DNA of 52,332 nt from Acidocella sp. (GTDB taxonomy: Bacteria > Pseudomonadota > Alphaproteobacteria > Acetobacterales > Acetobacteraceae). The stretch is taken from contig NZ_JAQTZC010000005.1 in NCBI RefSeq assembly GCF_028687955.1, positions 1-52,332 on the forward strand, in the 5' to 3' direction. Shown here piece after piece: positions 35,309-45,664 of the stretch (position 1 is the first letter of the stretch; the number at the start of each line of letters is the position of its first letter). The notes below the pieces were generated by a model. That model did no database searches and had not been told where the DNA came from. It worked only from the letters and a program-made list of their open reading frames with translations. Made by a program: the position numbers and the translations under genes.

Positions 35309-36159
35309 AGCCGGCGATCCTCGGCATTTCGGGCTTGCATCTCCTGCCCGGCGAACGGGTGCTGTTGCGCGCGCATCGCCCCCGGGGGGTCATCCTGTTC
35401 AGCCGCAACATTCAAGACACGCATCAGCTCTCGGAACTTACGGGGCAATTGCGTGAAGCACTGCCGCCCGGCGCGGTCCTGATGGTTGACCAGGAGGGCG
35501 GCCGCGTCGCCCGGCTGCGCCCGCCGCACTGGCCAGCGCTGTCCGCCGCCGGGACGCTGAAAACTCCCGAGGCTGCTTACACCCACGGTCTCGCGCTTGG
35601 CCAAATGGTGCGCGCCGCCGGTTTTGATGTTGCCGCCGCCCCGGTGCTGGACCTTCGCCACCCCGGCGCCAGCGATATCATCGGCGACCGCGCCCTCTCG
35701 CACGACCCGCAGGTGGTGGCGCAACTGGGTGCGGAAATGGCGCGCGGCATTATCGCCGCGGGGATCATCCCGGTGATGAAGCACATACCCGGCCACGGCC
35801 GCGCGCTGGTGGACAGCCATCTCGCCCTGCCGCGCGTGGAGGCGGCCGATCTGAGCGCCGATTTTTATCCTTTCGCGCGGAATAACAACCTGCCCTGGGC
35901 GATGACGGCGCATGTCATCTACGAACATCTCGACCCGCAAAACCCGGCCACGATCTCCCCCACGGTGATCCGTGATATCATCCGCGGGGAAATCGGTTTC
36001 TCCGGCACGCTGGTGAGCGACGATCTGGCGATGCACGCGCTCTCCGGCAGCCCGGCTGAGCGTGCGCTGGCGGCGCTGGCGGCGGGGTGCGATATCGCGC
36101 TCTACTGCCCCGGGGACATGGCGGGAAACACCCAAATTCTGGAAGCTCTGGGCGCATGA
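35305..36159 (+). CDS. nagZ: Glycoside hydrolase family 3, beta-N-acetylhexosaminidase
   Basis: GVILFSRNIQDTHQLSELTGQLRE, MVDQEGGRVARLRPPHWP, VMKHIPGHGRALVDSHLALPRV, FSGTLVSDDLAMHAL; TTG start overlapping the SPOR-gene stop. Confidence 0.9.
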   Translation: MKPAILGISGLHLLPGERVLLRAHRPRGVILFSRNIQDTHQLSELTGQLREALPPGAVLMVDQEGGRVARLRPPHWPALSAAGTLKTPEAAYTHGLALGQMVRAAGFDVAAAPVLDLRHPGASDIIGDRALSHDPQVVAQLGAEMARGIIAAGIIPVMKHIPGHGRALVDSHLALPRVEAADLSADFYPFARNNNLPWAMTAHVIYEHLDPQNPATISPTVIRDIIRGEIGFSGTLVSDDLAMHALSGSPAERALAALAAGCDIALYCPGDMAGNTQILEALGA

Positions 36160-36842
36160 GCACCGGCACTCTGGAGGTCATCCTCGCGCTGGTCATTTCC
36201 GTAGTGCTGCATGAGCTGGCGCATGGCGCGGTGGCGCGGCTGCTGGGCGACACCACGGCCGAGCGGGCAGGGCGGCTCACGCTCAACCCGCTGAAACATA
36301 TCGACCCGTTCGGCAGCATCCTCTTCCCGCTGATTCTGGCGGTGGGCCAGCTCACCACCATCGGCCATGTCGCCTTCATGTATGGCTGGGCGAGGCCCGT
36401 GCCGGTCAACCCCATGGAGTTGCGGCTGAACGGCGCGCGCCATCCGCGCCAGTTGATGGCGGTGGTGGCCGCCGCCGGCCCCCTCATGAACTTCGCCCTG
36501 GCGGTGCTCGGCGGCTTTTTGCTCAACGCCGGGCACAGCGTTGATTTTCTGGTTTATTTTATTGAAATCAACCTTGTTCTCGGCCTTTTTAACCTGTTTC
36601 CCATGCCGCCGATGGATGGCGGGCGCATTGCCGTCGGCGTGCTGCCGCTGCCCGCCGCGCGCTGGCTGGCGGGGTTTGAGAGGCAGGGTATCATACTGGT
36701 TTTGCTGGTCATATTCATCCTGCCCCTGGTGCTGGCGCAGTTCGGCCTGCGGTTTGACCCGTTTCAGGAAGCCATGGGCCGCATCCTACCCTGGGCGGAA
36801 CAGATTATCCTGCAAATAACGGGGCATGGCAGTGGAAACTGA
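36156..36842 (+). CDS. Site-2 protease (M50) family protein
   Basis: VVLHELAHGAVARLLGD (HExxH), RAGRLTLNPLKHIDPFGSILFPL, NLFPMPPMDGGRIAVGVLP. Confidence 0.94.
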   Translation: MSTGTLEVILALVISVVLHELAHGAVARLLGDTTAERAGRLTLNPLKHIDPFGSILFPLILAVGQLTTIGHVAFMYGWARPVPVNPMELRLNGARHPRQLMAVVAAAGPLMNFALAVLGGFLLNAGHSVDFLVYFIEINLVLGLFNLFPMPPMDGGRIAVGVLPLPAARWLAGFERQGIILVLLVIFILPLVLAQFGLRFDPFQEAMGRILPWAEQIILQITGHGSGN

Positions 36843-37581
36843 GTCGCTTGTTCTGCAGCTTGAGGGTTTTGAAGGCCCGCTGGATTTGCTGCTGGAGCTG
36901 GCGCGCGCGCAAAAGGTAGATCTGGCGAAAATCTCCATCCTGGCGCTGGTCGAGCAATTTCTCGCCGTGATCGAGGGCGCGCGGAAAATCCGCCTGGAGC
37001 TGGCGGCTGATTGGCTGGTAATGGCCGCCTGGCTCACCTGGCTGAAGTCGCGCCTGCTGGTCCCGGCCCTGGGTGAGCCGGAGGACGCGGAGAACGCGGC
37101 CGAGACGCTGGCGAGCCGCCTGCGTGATCTCCAGGCCGTGCGCGCCGCCGCCGCTTGGATGGGCCAGCGCCCGCAGCTCGGGTGGGATTTCTTCCATCGC
37201 GGCACGCCCGAGGAATTCACCGAGACTGACCGTTCAGGCCTGCGCCTGGAGCTGAGCGGGCTGCTCAGCGCCTATCTTGCCGCGCGCCGCCGCGCTGGGG
37301 CAAAATTGCAGTACAAACCCCGGCCGATGGTGTATTTCTCGGTGCAGAACGCGCTGGAGCGCCTGGCCCGGCTGGTCGGCTCGCTGCCGGACTGGTCGAG
37401 CCTGGAACAATTTCTGCCCGAAGGGCTGGAGGACGGCATTCCCCGCCGCGCCGCCATCTCCGCGACACTGATCGCAGGGTTGGAAATGGCCAAGGGCGGC
37501 AGTTTGCAATTGCGTCAGGACCAAATTTTTGGCCCAATTCTGTTGCGTAATACGGGCGAGAGTGAGGCCGTTGATGATTGA
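36826..37581 (+). CDS. scpA: Segregation and condensation protein A
   Basis: LVLQLEGFEGPLDLLLELARAQKVDLAKISILALVEQFL, AWLTWLKSRLLVP. Confidence 0.95.
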   Translation: MAVETESLVLQLEGFEGPLDLLLELARAQKVDLAKISILALVEQFLAVIEGARKIRLELAADWLVMAAWLTWLKSRLLVPALGEPEDAENAAETLASRLRDLQAVRAAAAWMGQRPQLGWDFFHRGTPEEFTETDRSGLRLELSGLLSAYLAARRRAGAKLQYKPRPMVYFSVQNALERLARLVGSLPDWSSLEQFLPEGLEDGIPRRAAISATLIAGLEMAKGGSLQLRQDQIFGPILLRNTGESEAVDD

Positions 37582-38137
37582 GACAGACCAAAACCAGGCG
37601 TTGCGTCTGGCCGAGGCGGTGGTGTTCGCCGCCACCCAGCCGGTGACCCCCCGTGTTCTGGCAAACCTGCTGCCCGAGGATGCGGATGTGGACGCGGTGA
37701 TGGCCGCGCTGGCCGCGCTTTATGCGCCGCGCGGGGTTAATCTGGTGCAGGTGGCGGGGGGCTGGCTGTTCCGCACCGCGCCGGACATCGCGCCAGCCTT
37801 GCGCAAGGTGGTGGAGCTGCCGCGCCGGCTGCCGCGTGTGGCGATGGAGACGCTGGCCATCGTCGCCTACCACCAGCCCGTTACCCGCACCGAAATCGAG
37901 GAGATCCGCGGCGCCTCGCTCTCCCAGACCACGCTGGACCTGTTGCTGGAGAACGGCTTGGTCACGCCCAAGGGGCGGCGCGAGACCCCAGGCCGGCCCA
38001 CGCTCTGGGGCACCACGCCCGCCTTTCTGGCGCAATTCGGCCTCAACAGTCTGCGCGATCTGCCCCGGCGCGAGGAATTGCTCATCGACCCCTCCGGCCC
38101 GTCCACCGCGGCGGCGGAGGCTGGAGCCGGCGCATGA
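37574..38137 (+). CDS. scpB: Segregation and condensation protein B
   Basis: LRLAEAVVFAATQPVTPRVLANLLP; LPRVAMETLAIVAYHQPVTRTEIEEIRGASLSQTTLDLLLENGLVTPKGRRETPGRPTLWGTT. Confidence 0.95.
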   Translation: MIETDQNQALRLAEAVVFAATQPVTPRVLANLLPEDADVDAVMAALAALYAPRGVNLVQVAGGWLFRTAPDIAPALRKVVELPRRLPRVAMETLAIVAYHQPVTRTEIEEIRGASLSQTTLDLLLENGLVTPKGRRETPGRPTLWGTTPAFLAQFGLNSLRDLPRREELLIDPSGPSTAAAEAGAGA

Positions 38138-38805
38138 TCCTGAAGCTGACCCGCGAATCCCTGTTGGACGGCACTTTGCGGGCCTACCAGGAGTCGCAGG
38201 CGTTGATCTGCCCGAACGATACTCCTCAGCGTACCGACGCCGAAATGGCCGCGCTGCTCGACGCCAGCCTCGCCCGGCACGACCCTGGCCAGGATTTGTG
38301 GGTGTTCGGCTATGGCTCGCTCATCTGGAACCCGGCGTTCGAGTATGCCGAGGCCCGCCCGGCGCATCTGCACGGCTGGCATCGGCGATTCTGCCTCAAA
38401 ATGTTCATGGGCCGCGGCACGCGCGAGACTCCGGGGCTGGTCCTGGCGCTGGACCACGGCGGCGCCTGCCGGGGGCTGGCGTTTCGCATCAAAGCCCCCG
38501 TGGTGCGCCAGGAGCTGGAAATTTTATGGCAGCGCGAGATGTTCGGCGGCGCCTATCATGCGCGCTGGGTGATGCTGCGGGCCGGGGAAGCGCGCTTTCC
38601 CGCGCTTACTTTCGTCGTCAACGCCGCCCATCCGCGCTACATAAAAGAGCTGAGCGTGGCGCAAACGGCGGCGATGATCGCCGCCGCGAAGGGCGATCTG
38701 GGCACCTGCCGGGAGTATCTGGAGAACACCATGGCGCATCTGCACGCGCTCGGGCTGGGTGATGCCGGGCTGGCCCGCGTCGCCGCAGCTTTGCCCAACC
38801 CTTAA
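38134..38805 (+). CDS. Gamma-glutamylcyclotransferase (ChaC-like)
   Basis: DLWVFGYGSLIWNPAFEYAEARPAHLHGWHRRFCLKMFMGRGTRETPGLVLALDHGGACRGLAFRI. Confidence 0.93.
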   Translation: MILKLTRESLLDGTLRAYQESQALICPNDTPQRTDAEMAALLDASLARHDPGQDLWVFGYGSLIWNPAFEYAEARPAHLHGWHRRFCLKMFMGRGTRETPGLVLALDHGGACRGLAFRIKAPVVRQELEILWQREMFGGAYHARWVMLRAGEARFPALTFVVNAAHPRYIKELSVAQTAAMIAAAKGDLGTCREYLENTMAHLHALGLGDAGLARVAAALPNP

Positions 38806-38826
38806 GGCTCTGCTAGCAAGCGAATA

Positions 38827-39261
38827 ATGTTCGGATTTTCCTGGGGCGAGATTGGTCTGATAATGGCGGTGGCACTGGTTGCCATCGGGCCGAAGGATTT
38901 GCCTGTGGCGATCCGCACTGTCACCAGCCTGATCAAGAAGGCGCGCGGCATGGCGGCCGAATTCCAGGGCCATGTTGATGAAATGATGCGCGAGGCCAAT
39001 CTGGCCGATGTGAAGGGCGAGCTGAGCAGGCTCCGCAATTTTGACTTCAAGAGCGCCGCGGAACAAACGGTTGACCCCGATGGCACGCTGCGCGGGGAGC
39101 TGGCCAAGGCCACGGGCGATGTGGCGGCGCCGGCCTATGTGCCGCCCGCCCCGGTGGTGGAAGAAACGCCCGAGTCGCCGGCCTTCATCCCGCCGGACGC
39201 GGCGCGCAAAAAGCCGGTTCCGGCCTTTATTCCGCCGGGCACGAAACGCTGGGGGTATTAA
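38827..39261 (+). CDS. tatB: Sec-independent protein translocase TatB
   Basis: MFGFSWGEIGLIMAVALVAIGPKDLPVAIRTVTSLIKKARGMAAEFQGHVDEMMREANL. Confidence 0.93.
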   Translation: MFGFSWGEIGLIMAVALVAIGPKDLPVAIRTVTSLIKKARGMAAEFQGHVDEMMREANLADVKGELSRLRNFDFKSAAEQTVDPDGTLRGELAKATGDVAAPAYVPPAPVVEETPESPAFIPPDAARKKPVPAFIPPGTKRWGY

Positions 39262-40071
39262 GTGGCCGAGATGGAAACGCCAGCCGTGGGGCCGGATGAC
39301 GAGATCAACGATCGGGAAATGCCGCTGATGGAGCACCTGACCGAGCTGCGCAAGCGGCTGATGTGGTCAGGGATCACCTTCATCATCGCGTTCATCGTTT
39401 GCTACCATTTCGCCGCGCGGATCTATGAATTTCTGGCGGCCCCGCTGGCGCACGCGCTGGAGGCGCGCGGCGAGAAGCCGGAGCTGATCTACACCGCGCT
39501 GTTCGAGGCGTTTTTCACCTATGTGAAGGTCTCGGTGTTTGCCGCCGCGTTCATCTCTTTTCCCATGATCGCGGGGCAGCTTTGGCTGTTCGTGGCGCCG
39601 GGGCTCTACAAGCGCGAGAAGCGGGCGATGCTGCCGTTTCTCATCGTCACGCCCATTTTGTTCTTCATGGGCGGCGCGTTGGCCTATTATGTGTTCTTCC
39701 CCGTCGCGTGGAAATTCTTCCTCAGCTTCCAGACCAGCGGCGGCAATGGCGATGTACAGATCGCCCTGCTGGCCAAGGTGAGCGATTATCTGAACGTGGT
39801 GATGAAGCTGATTTTCGCCTTCGGCCTCAGCTTCGAGCTGCCGGTGCTGCTCACCCTGCTCGGGCGCGTGGGCATCGTGAACGCCACCGCTTTAAAAAAA
39901 TACCGCCGCTACGCTTACGTCGGCTGTTTCATCGTGGCCGCCATCATGGCGCCGCCGGATGTGCCCTCGCAATGTTTAATGGCCGGGTTGTTGATTTTTT
40001 TGTTCGAGATTTCGCTTTTCGCCGTGAAGATGGTGGAGCCGAAAGTGCCGCTGGAGGCAGACCATGCATGA
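39262..40071 (+). CDS. tatC: Sec-independent protein translocase TatC
   Basis: [76 protein letters not shown] start. Confidence 0.96.
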   Translation: MAEMETPAVGPDDEINDREMPLMEHLTELRKRLMWSGITFIIAFIVCYHFAARIYEFLAAPLAHALEARGEKPELIYTALFEAFFTYVKVSVFAAAFISFPMIAGQLWLFVAPGLYKREKRAMLPFLIVTPILFFMGGALAYYVFFPVAWKFFLSFQTSGGNGDVQIALLAKVSDYLNVVMKLIFAFGLSFELPVLLTLLGRVGIVNATALKKYRRYAYVGCFIVAAIMAPPDVPSQCLMAGLLIFLFEISLFAVKMVEPKVPLEADHA

Positions 40072-41335
40072 TATAAAGGCGATCACCCAGGACCCTGCGG
40101 CGTTTGACGCGGCACTGGCCCGGCGTGGGATTTTGCCGCTCTCGGGCGAGTTGATCGCGCTGGACGGCGAGCGCCGCGCGGCCGTGGCGCAGTTGCAGGA
40201 GCTTCAGGCCGGCCGCAACGCGCTGGCCAAACACATCGGCGAGGCCAAGCGCGCCAAGCAGGACACCAGCGTCCTGGAAGCCGAAGGCGGCGCCCTGCGC
40301 GGCCAGATGGAGACGCTGGAGGCCGAGGTTCCGCGCCTGGACCTGCTGATCCGCGAGACCTTATCCGCCATCCCCAATGTGCTCGACGCCGCCGTGCCGG
40401 AAGGCCGCGATGAGAACGCCAACATTGAGGTGAAAACCTGGGGCAAGAAGCCGGCGTTTGCCTTCACGGCGCGGGAGCATTTCGAAATCGGCGAGGCCCT
40501 CGGGCTGATGGATTTCCAAGGCGCCGCCCGGCTGGCCGGCTCGCGCTTCACCGTGCTGCGTGGCACCCTGGCCCGGCTGGAGCGCGCGCTTGGCCAGTTC
40601 ATGCTCGACACTCACACCACGCAAAACGGCTACACTGAAACCGTGGTGCCGCTGCTGGTCAACGACAGCGCGATGTTCGGCACCGGCCAGTTGCCCAAAT
40701 TCGCCGAGGATCTGTTCAAAACCACCGACGGCCGCTGGCTGATCCCCACCGCCGAGGTCTCGCTGACCAATCTGGCGGCCGGTGAAATTCTCCCCGCCGC
40801 GCAATTGCCCATCCGCGTGACCGCGCTCACCCCCTGTTTCCGCTCCGAGGCAGGCTCCGCCGGGCGCGATGTGCGCGGCATGCTGCGCCAGCACCAGTTC
40901 GCGAAAGTGGAGCTGGTCAGCATCACCCGGCCCGAGGAGTCCGAGGCCGAGCATGAGCGCATGACCGCCTGCGCCGAACATATATTGGAAGCCCTGGAGC
41001 TGCCCTACCGCCGCATGCTGCTCTGCGCCGGGGATACAGGGTTCTCCGCGGTGAAGACCTACGATCTGGAAGTCTGGCTGCCGGGGCAGGGGATGTACCG
41101 CGAGATTTCCTCCTGCTCCAACACCCGCGCCTTCCAGGCCCGGCGGATGAACGCGCGTTACCGCATACCCGAGGGTAAGCCGGATTTCGTGCACACGCTC
41201 AACGGCTCGGGCGTCGCGGTGGGCCGCGCGCTCATCGCGGTGCTGGAGAACCACCAGAACGAGGATGGCTCGGTGAGCGTGCCCGCCGTGCTGCGCCCCT
41301 ACATGGGCGGGCTGGAGCGCATCGCCGCGCTCTAA
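40064..41335 (+). CDS. serS: Seryl-tRNA synthetase
   Basis: [22 protein letters not shown] coiled-coil arm; [56 protein letters not shown]. Confidence 0.97.
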   Translation: MHDIKAITQDPAAFDAALARRGILPLSGELIALDGERRAAVAQLQELQAGRNALAKHIGEAKRAKQDTSVLEAEGGALRGQMETLEAEVPRLDLLIRETLSAIPNVLDAAVPEGRDENANIEVKTWGKKPAFAFTAREHFEIGEALGLMDFQGAARLAGSRFTVLRGTLARLERALGQFMLDTHTTQNGYTETVVPLLVNDSAMFGTGQLPKFAEDLFKTTDGRWLIPTAEVSLTNLAAGEILPAAQLPIRVTALTPCFRSEAGSAGRDVRGMLRQHQFAKVELVSITRPEESEAEHERMTACAEHILEALELPYRRMLLCAGDTGFSAVKTYDLEVWLPGQGMYREISSCSNTRAFQARRMNARYRIPEGKPDFVHTLNGSGVAVGRALIAVLENHQNEDGSVSVPAVLRPYMGGLERIAAL

Positions 41336-41444
41336 CGCAATCCAAGACCGGGTTACTCTTTGTCATCAACCCGCAAACTCTTCGCCGGGACAAGCGCATT
41401 GTAACGGGCTATAGACCCTACGAGTTTGGTGGGGAGAGAGTAGC

Positions 41445-42590
41445 GTGGTTAACCCTGTGGCAGCGCCCGAGCGCGGCAAAAAACGCTGGATTTTCGCGGC
41501 GCTCGCGCTCCTTCTCGCTGGCTTCATCTGGTATCGCCACGCGGGCACCGGCGCCGGCACGCATAAGCCAGGGCCGCAGGCTGTCGGTGTTGCCAAGGCT
41601 GTCAGCGGGGCGATGCCCGTGGTGCTCGACGAGCTTGGCACCGTCACCCCCACCGCGACCATCACCGTGCTGCCGCAGCTCAGCGGCTATCTCACCCAGA
41701 TCGCCTTCACCGAGGGCGAAAACGTCACCAAGGGCCAGTTCCTTGCCGAGATCGACCCCCGCCCTTACCAGATTCAGCTTGAGCAATATCAGGCCGCGCT
41801 GGCGAAGGACACGGCGGCCCTCGGCCAGGCGAAATCAGACCTCGCGCGCTACCAGATTCTGGCCCGCCAGGACTCCATCTCCGCGCAGCAGGTGAGCGAC
41901 CAGACCTTTCTCGTCGCGCAGGACACCGCCGCCACCAAATCCGATCAGGCGAATATCGACCAGGCACGCCTCAACCTCGCTTACTGCCACATCACCTCAC
42001 CGGTAGCCGGCAAAGTTGGCCTGCGGCTGGTGGACCCCGGCAATTACGTCACCCCCGCCAGCAGCACCGGCATCGCCGTGGTCACCACCATGTCGCCAAC
42101 CACGGTGATCTTCTCCGTGGCTCAGGCGGATCTAGCGCCGGTGCTGGTGCGGCTGGGGCAGGGGGCCACACTCCCCGCCACCGCCTACGCCAGCGATGAC
42201 ACCACCAGGCTGGAAAAGGGCGTCCTCACCGCGGTTGACAACCAGATGGACACCGCCACCGGCATGGTGAAGCTGCGCGCCAAATTCGCCAACACCGATG
42301 GCGCGCTCTTTCCCAATGAGTTCGTCAACATCCATCTGCTGGTGAACACCTTGCAAAACGCCACGCTGGTGCCAAGCCAGGCCGTGCAGACCGGCGCACC
42401 GGGCACATATGTCTATGTCGTCAACGCTGATGACACCGTGCGCGTGCAGCCCGTCACCACCGGGCCCTCTGATGGCACCAACACCGTCATCACCAAGGGC
42501 ATCACCCCCGGCGAGTTGGTGGTGACTGACGGCGTGGACCGCCTGAGCGGCGGCGCCAAGGTGAGCGTGGCCGCGACCGCCGCCCCGTGA
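41445..42590 (+). CDS. RND efflux periplasmic adaptor (MdtA-like)
   Basis: [88 protein letters not shown] start. Confidence 0.94.
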   Translation: MVNPVAAPERGKKRWIFAALALLLAGFIWYRHAGTGAGTHKPGPQAVGVAKAVSGAMPVVLDELGTVTPTATITVLPQLSGYLTQIAFTEGENVTKGQFLAEIDPRPYQIQLEQYQAALAKDTAALGQAKSDLARYQILARQDSISAQQVSDQTFLVAQDTAATKSDQANIDQARLNLAYCHITSPVAGKVGLRLVDPGNYVTPASSTGIAVVTTMSPTTVIFSVAQADLAPVLVRLGQGATLPATAYASDDTTRLEKGVLTAVDNQMDTATGMVKLRAKFANTDGALFPNEFVNIHLLVNTLQNATLVPSQAVQTGAPGTYVYVVNADDTVRVQPVTTGPSDGTNTVITKGITPGELVVTDGVDRLSGGAKVSVAATAAP

Positions 42591-45500
42591 ATCCCTCCAA
42601 AGTTTTCATCCTGCGGCCGGTGGCGACTTCGCTGCTGATGCTCGCCTTTGTCCTGGCCGGGCTGGTCGCGTTTAAATACCTGCCCGTCTCGGCGCTGCCT
42701 GATGTCACCTACCCCACCATCCAGGTGCAAACTTTCTACCCCGGCGCCTCGCCGCAGGTGATGACCTCTTCCATCACCGCGCCGCTGGAGCGCCAGCTCG
42801 GCCAGATGGAAGGGCTGAACCAGATGTCCTCGGCCAGCTCCGCCGGGGCTTCGGTCATCACCTTGCAGTTCAACCTCTCGCTGAGCCTCGATATCGCCGA
42901 GCAGGAGGTGCAGGCGGCGATCAACGCAGCGGGCAACCTGCTGCCCGCCGATCTTCCCGCCCCGCCGGTCTACGCCAAGGTGAACCCGGCCGACGCCCCG
43001 GTGCTCACCCTGGCGATCACCTCCAAAACCATGAAGCTGACGGATGTGGAAGCACTCGCCAACTCACGTCTGGCGGCGCGCATCTCGGAGGTTCCCGGCG
43101 TCGGCCTGGTGACGGTGAGCGGCGGCAACACCCCCTCGGTGCGTATCGAGGTCAACCCGCGGGCGCTCGCCGCCTACGGCATCAGCCTGGACAATATCCG
43201 CACCCTCATCGGCAATCTCAACGTCAACACCCCCAAAGGCAGCTTCTCCGGCCCCACGCAGAGCTACACCATCAACGATAACGACCAGATCACCCGCGCC
43301 GCCGAATATCAGAAGATCGTGGTGGCGTATAAAAATGGCACCCCGGTTTATCTGGGCGATGTCGCCAAGATCATCGCCGCCCCGGAGAACGCCGAGCTGG
43401 GCGCCTGGGCTAACCGCACGCCCGCCATCATCCTCAACGTGCAGCGCCAGCCCAACGCCAATGTCATCGCCACGGTGGATGCCATCAAGCGTGAGCTGCC
43501 CAGCCTTACCGCGGGGCTTCCGGCGGCGATGGTGGTCAGCGTCATGAGCGACGGCACAACCTCCATCCGCGCCTCGGTCAACGATGCCGAGTTCGAGCTG
43601 ACCTTGAGCATCGGCCTCGTCATCGCCGTCATCTTCGTGTTCCTGCGCAATCTGCGGGCCACCATCATCCCCAGCATCTCCGTGCCGGTCTCGCTCATCG
43701 GCACGCTGGCCTTCATGTATCTGAGCCATTTCTCCATCGACAATCTCTCCCTGATGGCGCTGATCGTGGCGACCGGCTTCGTGGTGGATGACTCCATCGT
43801 GATGATCGAGAATATCTCGCGCTACATTGAAATGGGCGAGCCGCCGTTGCAGGCGGCGCTGAAGGGCGCCGGCCAGATCGGCTTCACCATCATCTCGCTC
43901 ACCGTCTCGCTCATCGCGGTGCTCATCCCGCTGCTGTTCATGGGCGATGTCGTGGGGCGGCTGTTCTCTGAGTTCGCGGTAACTTTGGCGATCACCATCA
44001 TCATCTCCGCCGTGGTCTCGCTCACCCTGGTGCCGATGCTCTGCGCGCGCCTGCTGCACAAAAAGGGCGAGGACACACCTTCACGTTTCGAGGCATGGAA
44101 CGAGCGCCAGTTCAACCGCCTGCTCGCCGCCTACGGGCGCGGGCTGGAGCGCGTGCTGGCCCATGCGCGCCTCACCCTGGGGGTGGCCATCGCCACGCTG
44201 GTGCTCACCATCGCGCTCTATGCGTTCATTCCCAAGGGTTTTTTCCCGGTGCAGGATACCGGCGTCATCGCGGGCATTTCCCAAGCGGCGCAAACCACCT
44301 CCTACGCCGCCATGGCCCAGCACCAGCAGGCGCTGGCCGATGCGCTCCTGAAAGACAAAGACGTTGTCAGCCTCACCTCCTATATCGGCGTTGACGGCAC
44401 CAACATCACGCTCAACCAGGGGCGCTTTCTCATCAACCTGAAGCCCAAGGGCGCGCGCAGCGCTCCGGCCGCGCAGATCATCGCGCGGTTGAGCCGCGAG
44501 GCCGCCGCCGTGCCGGGCATTTCGCTCTATCTGCAACCGGTGCAAAGCCTCACGCTCAACACCATGGTCTCTCCGGCGCAGTATCAATTCGTGCTGCAAA
44601 GCCCCTCGCAGGCCGCTTTTGCCCGCTACATCCCCCCGCTCATGGCCAAACTGCGCGCGCTGCCGCAGCTCACCGATGTCGCAAGCCAGCTCCAGGCCGC
44701 GGGCAACTCCGTTTTCATTAACATAGACCGCACCAACGCCGCCCGCTTTGGCATCACCCCCGCCACCGTGGACAGCGCCTTGTACGACGCGTTCGGCCAG
44801 CGGATCATCTCCACCATCTTTACCCAGACTGACCAATACCGCGTAATTCTCACGGTGAACCCCGCGCAGATGACGAGCATCGCCTCGCTGGGCAATATCT
44901 ACCTGCCGTCCTCCACCGCCACCGGCGGCCAGGTGCCGCTCTCGGCCATCGCCACCTTCACCAGCCAGCCCGAGCCTCTGGTGCTGGAGCATCTCGGCCA
45001 GTTTCCCGCCAGCACCATCTCCTTCAACCTCGCCCCCGGCGCCTCGCTCGGCGGCGCGGTGAAAGCGATCACGCGGGCGGAAAAATCCCTCAACCTCCCG
45101 CCCTCGGTCACGATGACTTTCACCGGCGCCGCCGAGGCGTTCCAAAGCTCGCTCAACAACGAGGTGTTCCTGCTGCTGGCGGCGCTCATCGCCGTTTATA
45201 TTGTGCTTGGCGTGCTCTATGAGAGTTTCATCCACCCGGTCACCATCATCTCCACGCTGCCCTCGGCCGGCGTGGGGGCGCTGGTGTTCCTCTGGCTGGC
45301 GGGCGATGGGCTGGATGTCATCGGCATCATCGGCATCGTGCTGCTTATCGGCATCGTGAAGAAAAACGCGATCATGATGATCGACTTCGCCCTGCACGCC
45401 GAACGCAATGAGGGCAAATCCCCGCGCGAGGCGATTTTTGAAGCCTGCATGCTGCGCTTTCGCCCCATTCTCATGACAACTCTGGCCGCCATGTTCTCCG

Positions 45501-45664
45501 GGCTGCCGCTCATGCTGGCGGGCGGCATGGGCTCGGAGCTGCGCCAGCCGCTGGGCCTGGCCATCATCGGCGGCCTCGCGGTCAGCCAGGTACTCACTTT
45601 GTTCACCACGCCGGTCGTCTATCTGGCGTTTGACAATCTCTCCCGCCGCCTGAAACCGGCATGA
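42587..45664 (+). CDS. RND multidrug efflux permease (MdtB-like)
   Basis: 1025 aa; [85 protein letters not shown]. Confidence 0.95.
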   Translation: MNPSKVFILRPVATSLLMLAFVLAGLVAFKYLPVSALPDVTYPTIQVQTFYPGASPQVMTSSITAPLERQLGQMEGLNQMSSASSAGASVITLQFNLSLSLDIAEQEVQAAINAAGNLLPADLPAPPVYAKVNPADAPVLTLAITSKTMKLTDVEALANSRLAARISEVPGVGLVTVSGGNTPSVRIEVNPRALAAYGISLDNIRTLIGNLNVNTPKGSFSGPTQSYTINDNDQITRAAEYQKIVVAYKNGTPVYLGDVAKIIAAPENAELGAWANRTPAIILNVQRQPNANVIATVDAIKRELPSLTAGLPAAMVVSVMSDGTTSIRASVNDAEFELTLSIGLVIAVIFVFLRNLRATIIPSISVPVSLIGTLAFMYLSHFSIDNLSLMALIVATGFVVDDSIVMIENISRYIEMGEPPLQAALKGAGQIGFTIISLTVSLIAVLIPLLFMGDVVGRLFSEFAVTLAITIIISAVVSLTLVPMLCARLLHKKGEDTPSRFEAWNERQFNRLLAAYGRGLERVLAHARLTLGVAIATLVLTIALYAFIPKGFFPVQDTGVIAGISQAAQTTSYAAMAQHQQALADALLKDKDVVSLTSYIGVDGTNITLNQGRFLINLKPKGARSAPAAQIIARLSREAAAVPGISLYLQPVQSLTLNTMVSPAQYQFVLQSPSQAAFARYIPPLMAKLRALPQLTDVASQLQAAGNSVFINIDRTNAARFGITPATVDSALYDAFGQRIISTIFTQTDQYRVILTVNPAQMTSIASLGNIYLPSSTATGGQVPLSAIATFTSQPEPLVLEHLGQFPASTISFNLAPGASLGGAVKAITRAEKSLNLPPSVTMTFTGAAEAFQSSLNNEVFLLLAALIAVYIVLGVLYESFIHPVTIISTLPSAGVGALVFLWLAGDGLDVIGIIGIVLLIGIVKKNAIMMIDFALHAERNEGKSPREAIFEACMLRFRPILMTTLAAMFSGLPLMLAGGMGSELRQPLGLAIIGGLAVSQVLTLFTTPVVYLAFDNLSRRLKPA

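Noticed and set aside
43064-45397. Long minus-strand ORFs (331 and 438 aa) opposite the MdtB-like gene
   Set aside because: Same GC-driven antisense artefact; no recognisable motifs.
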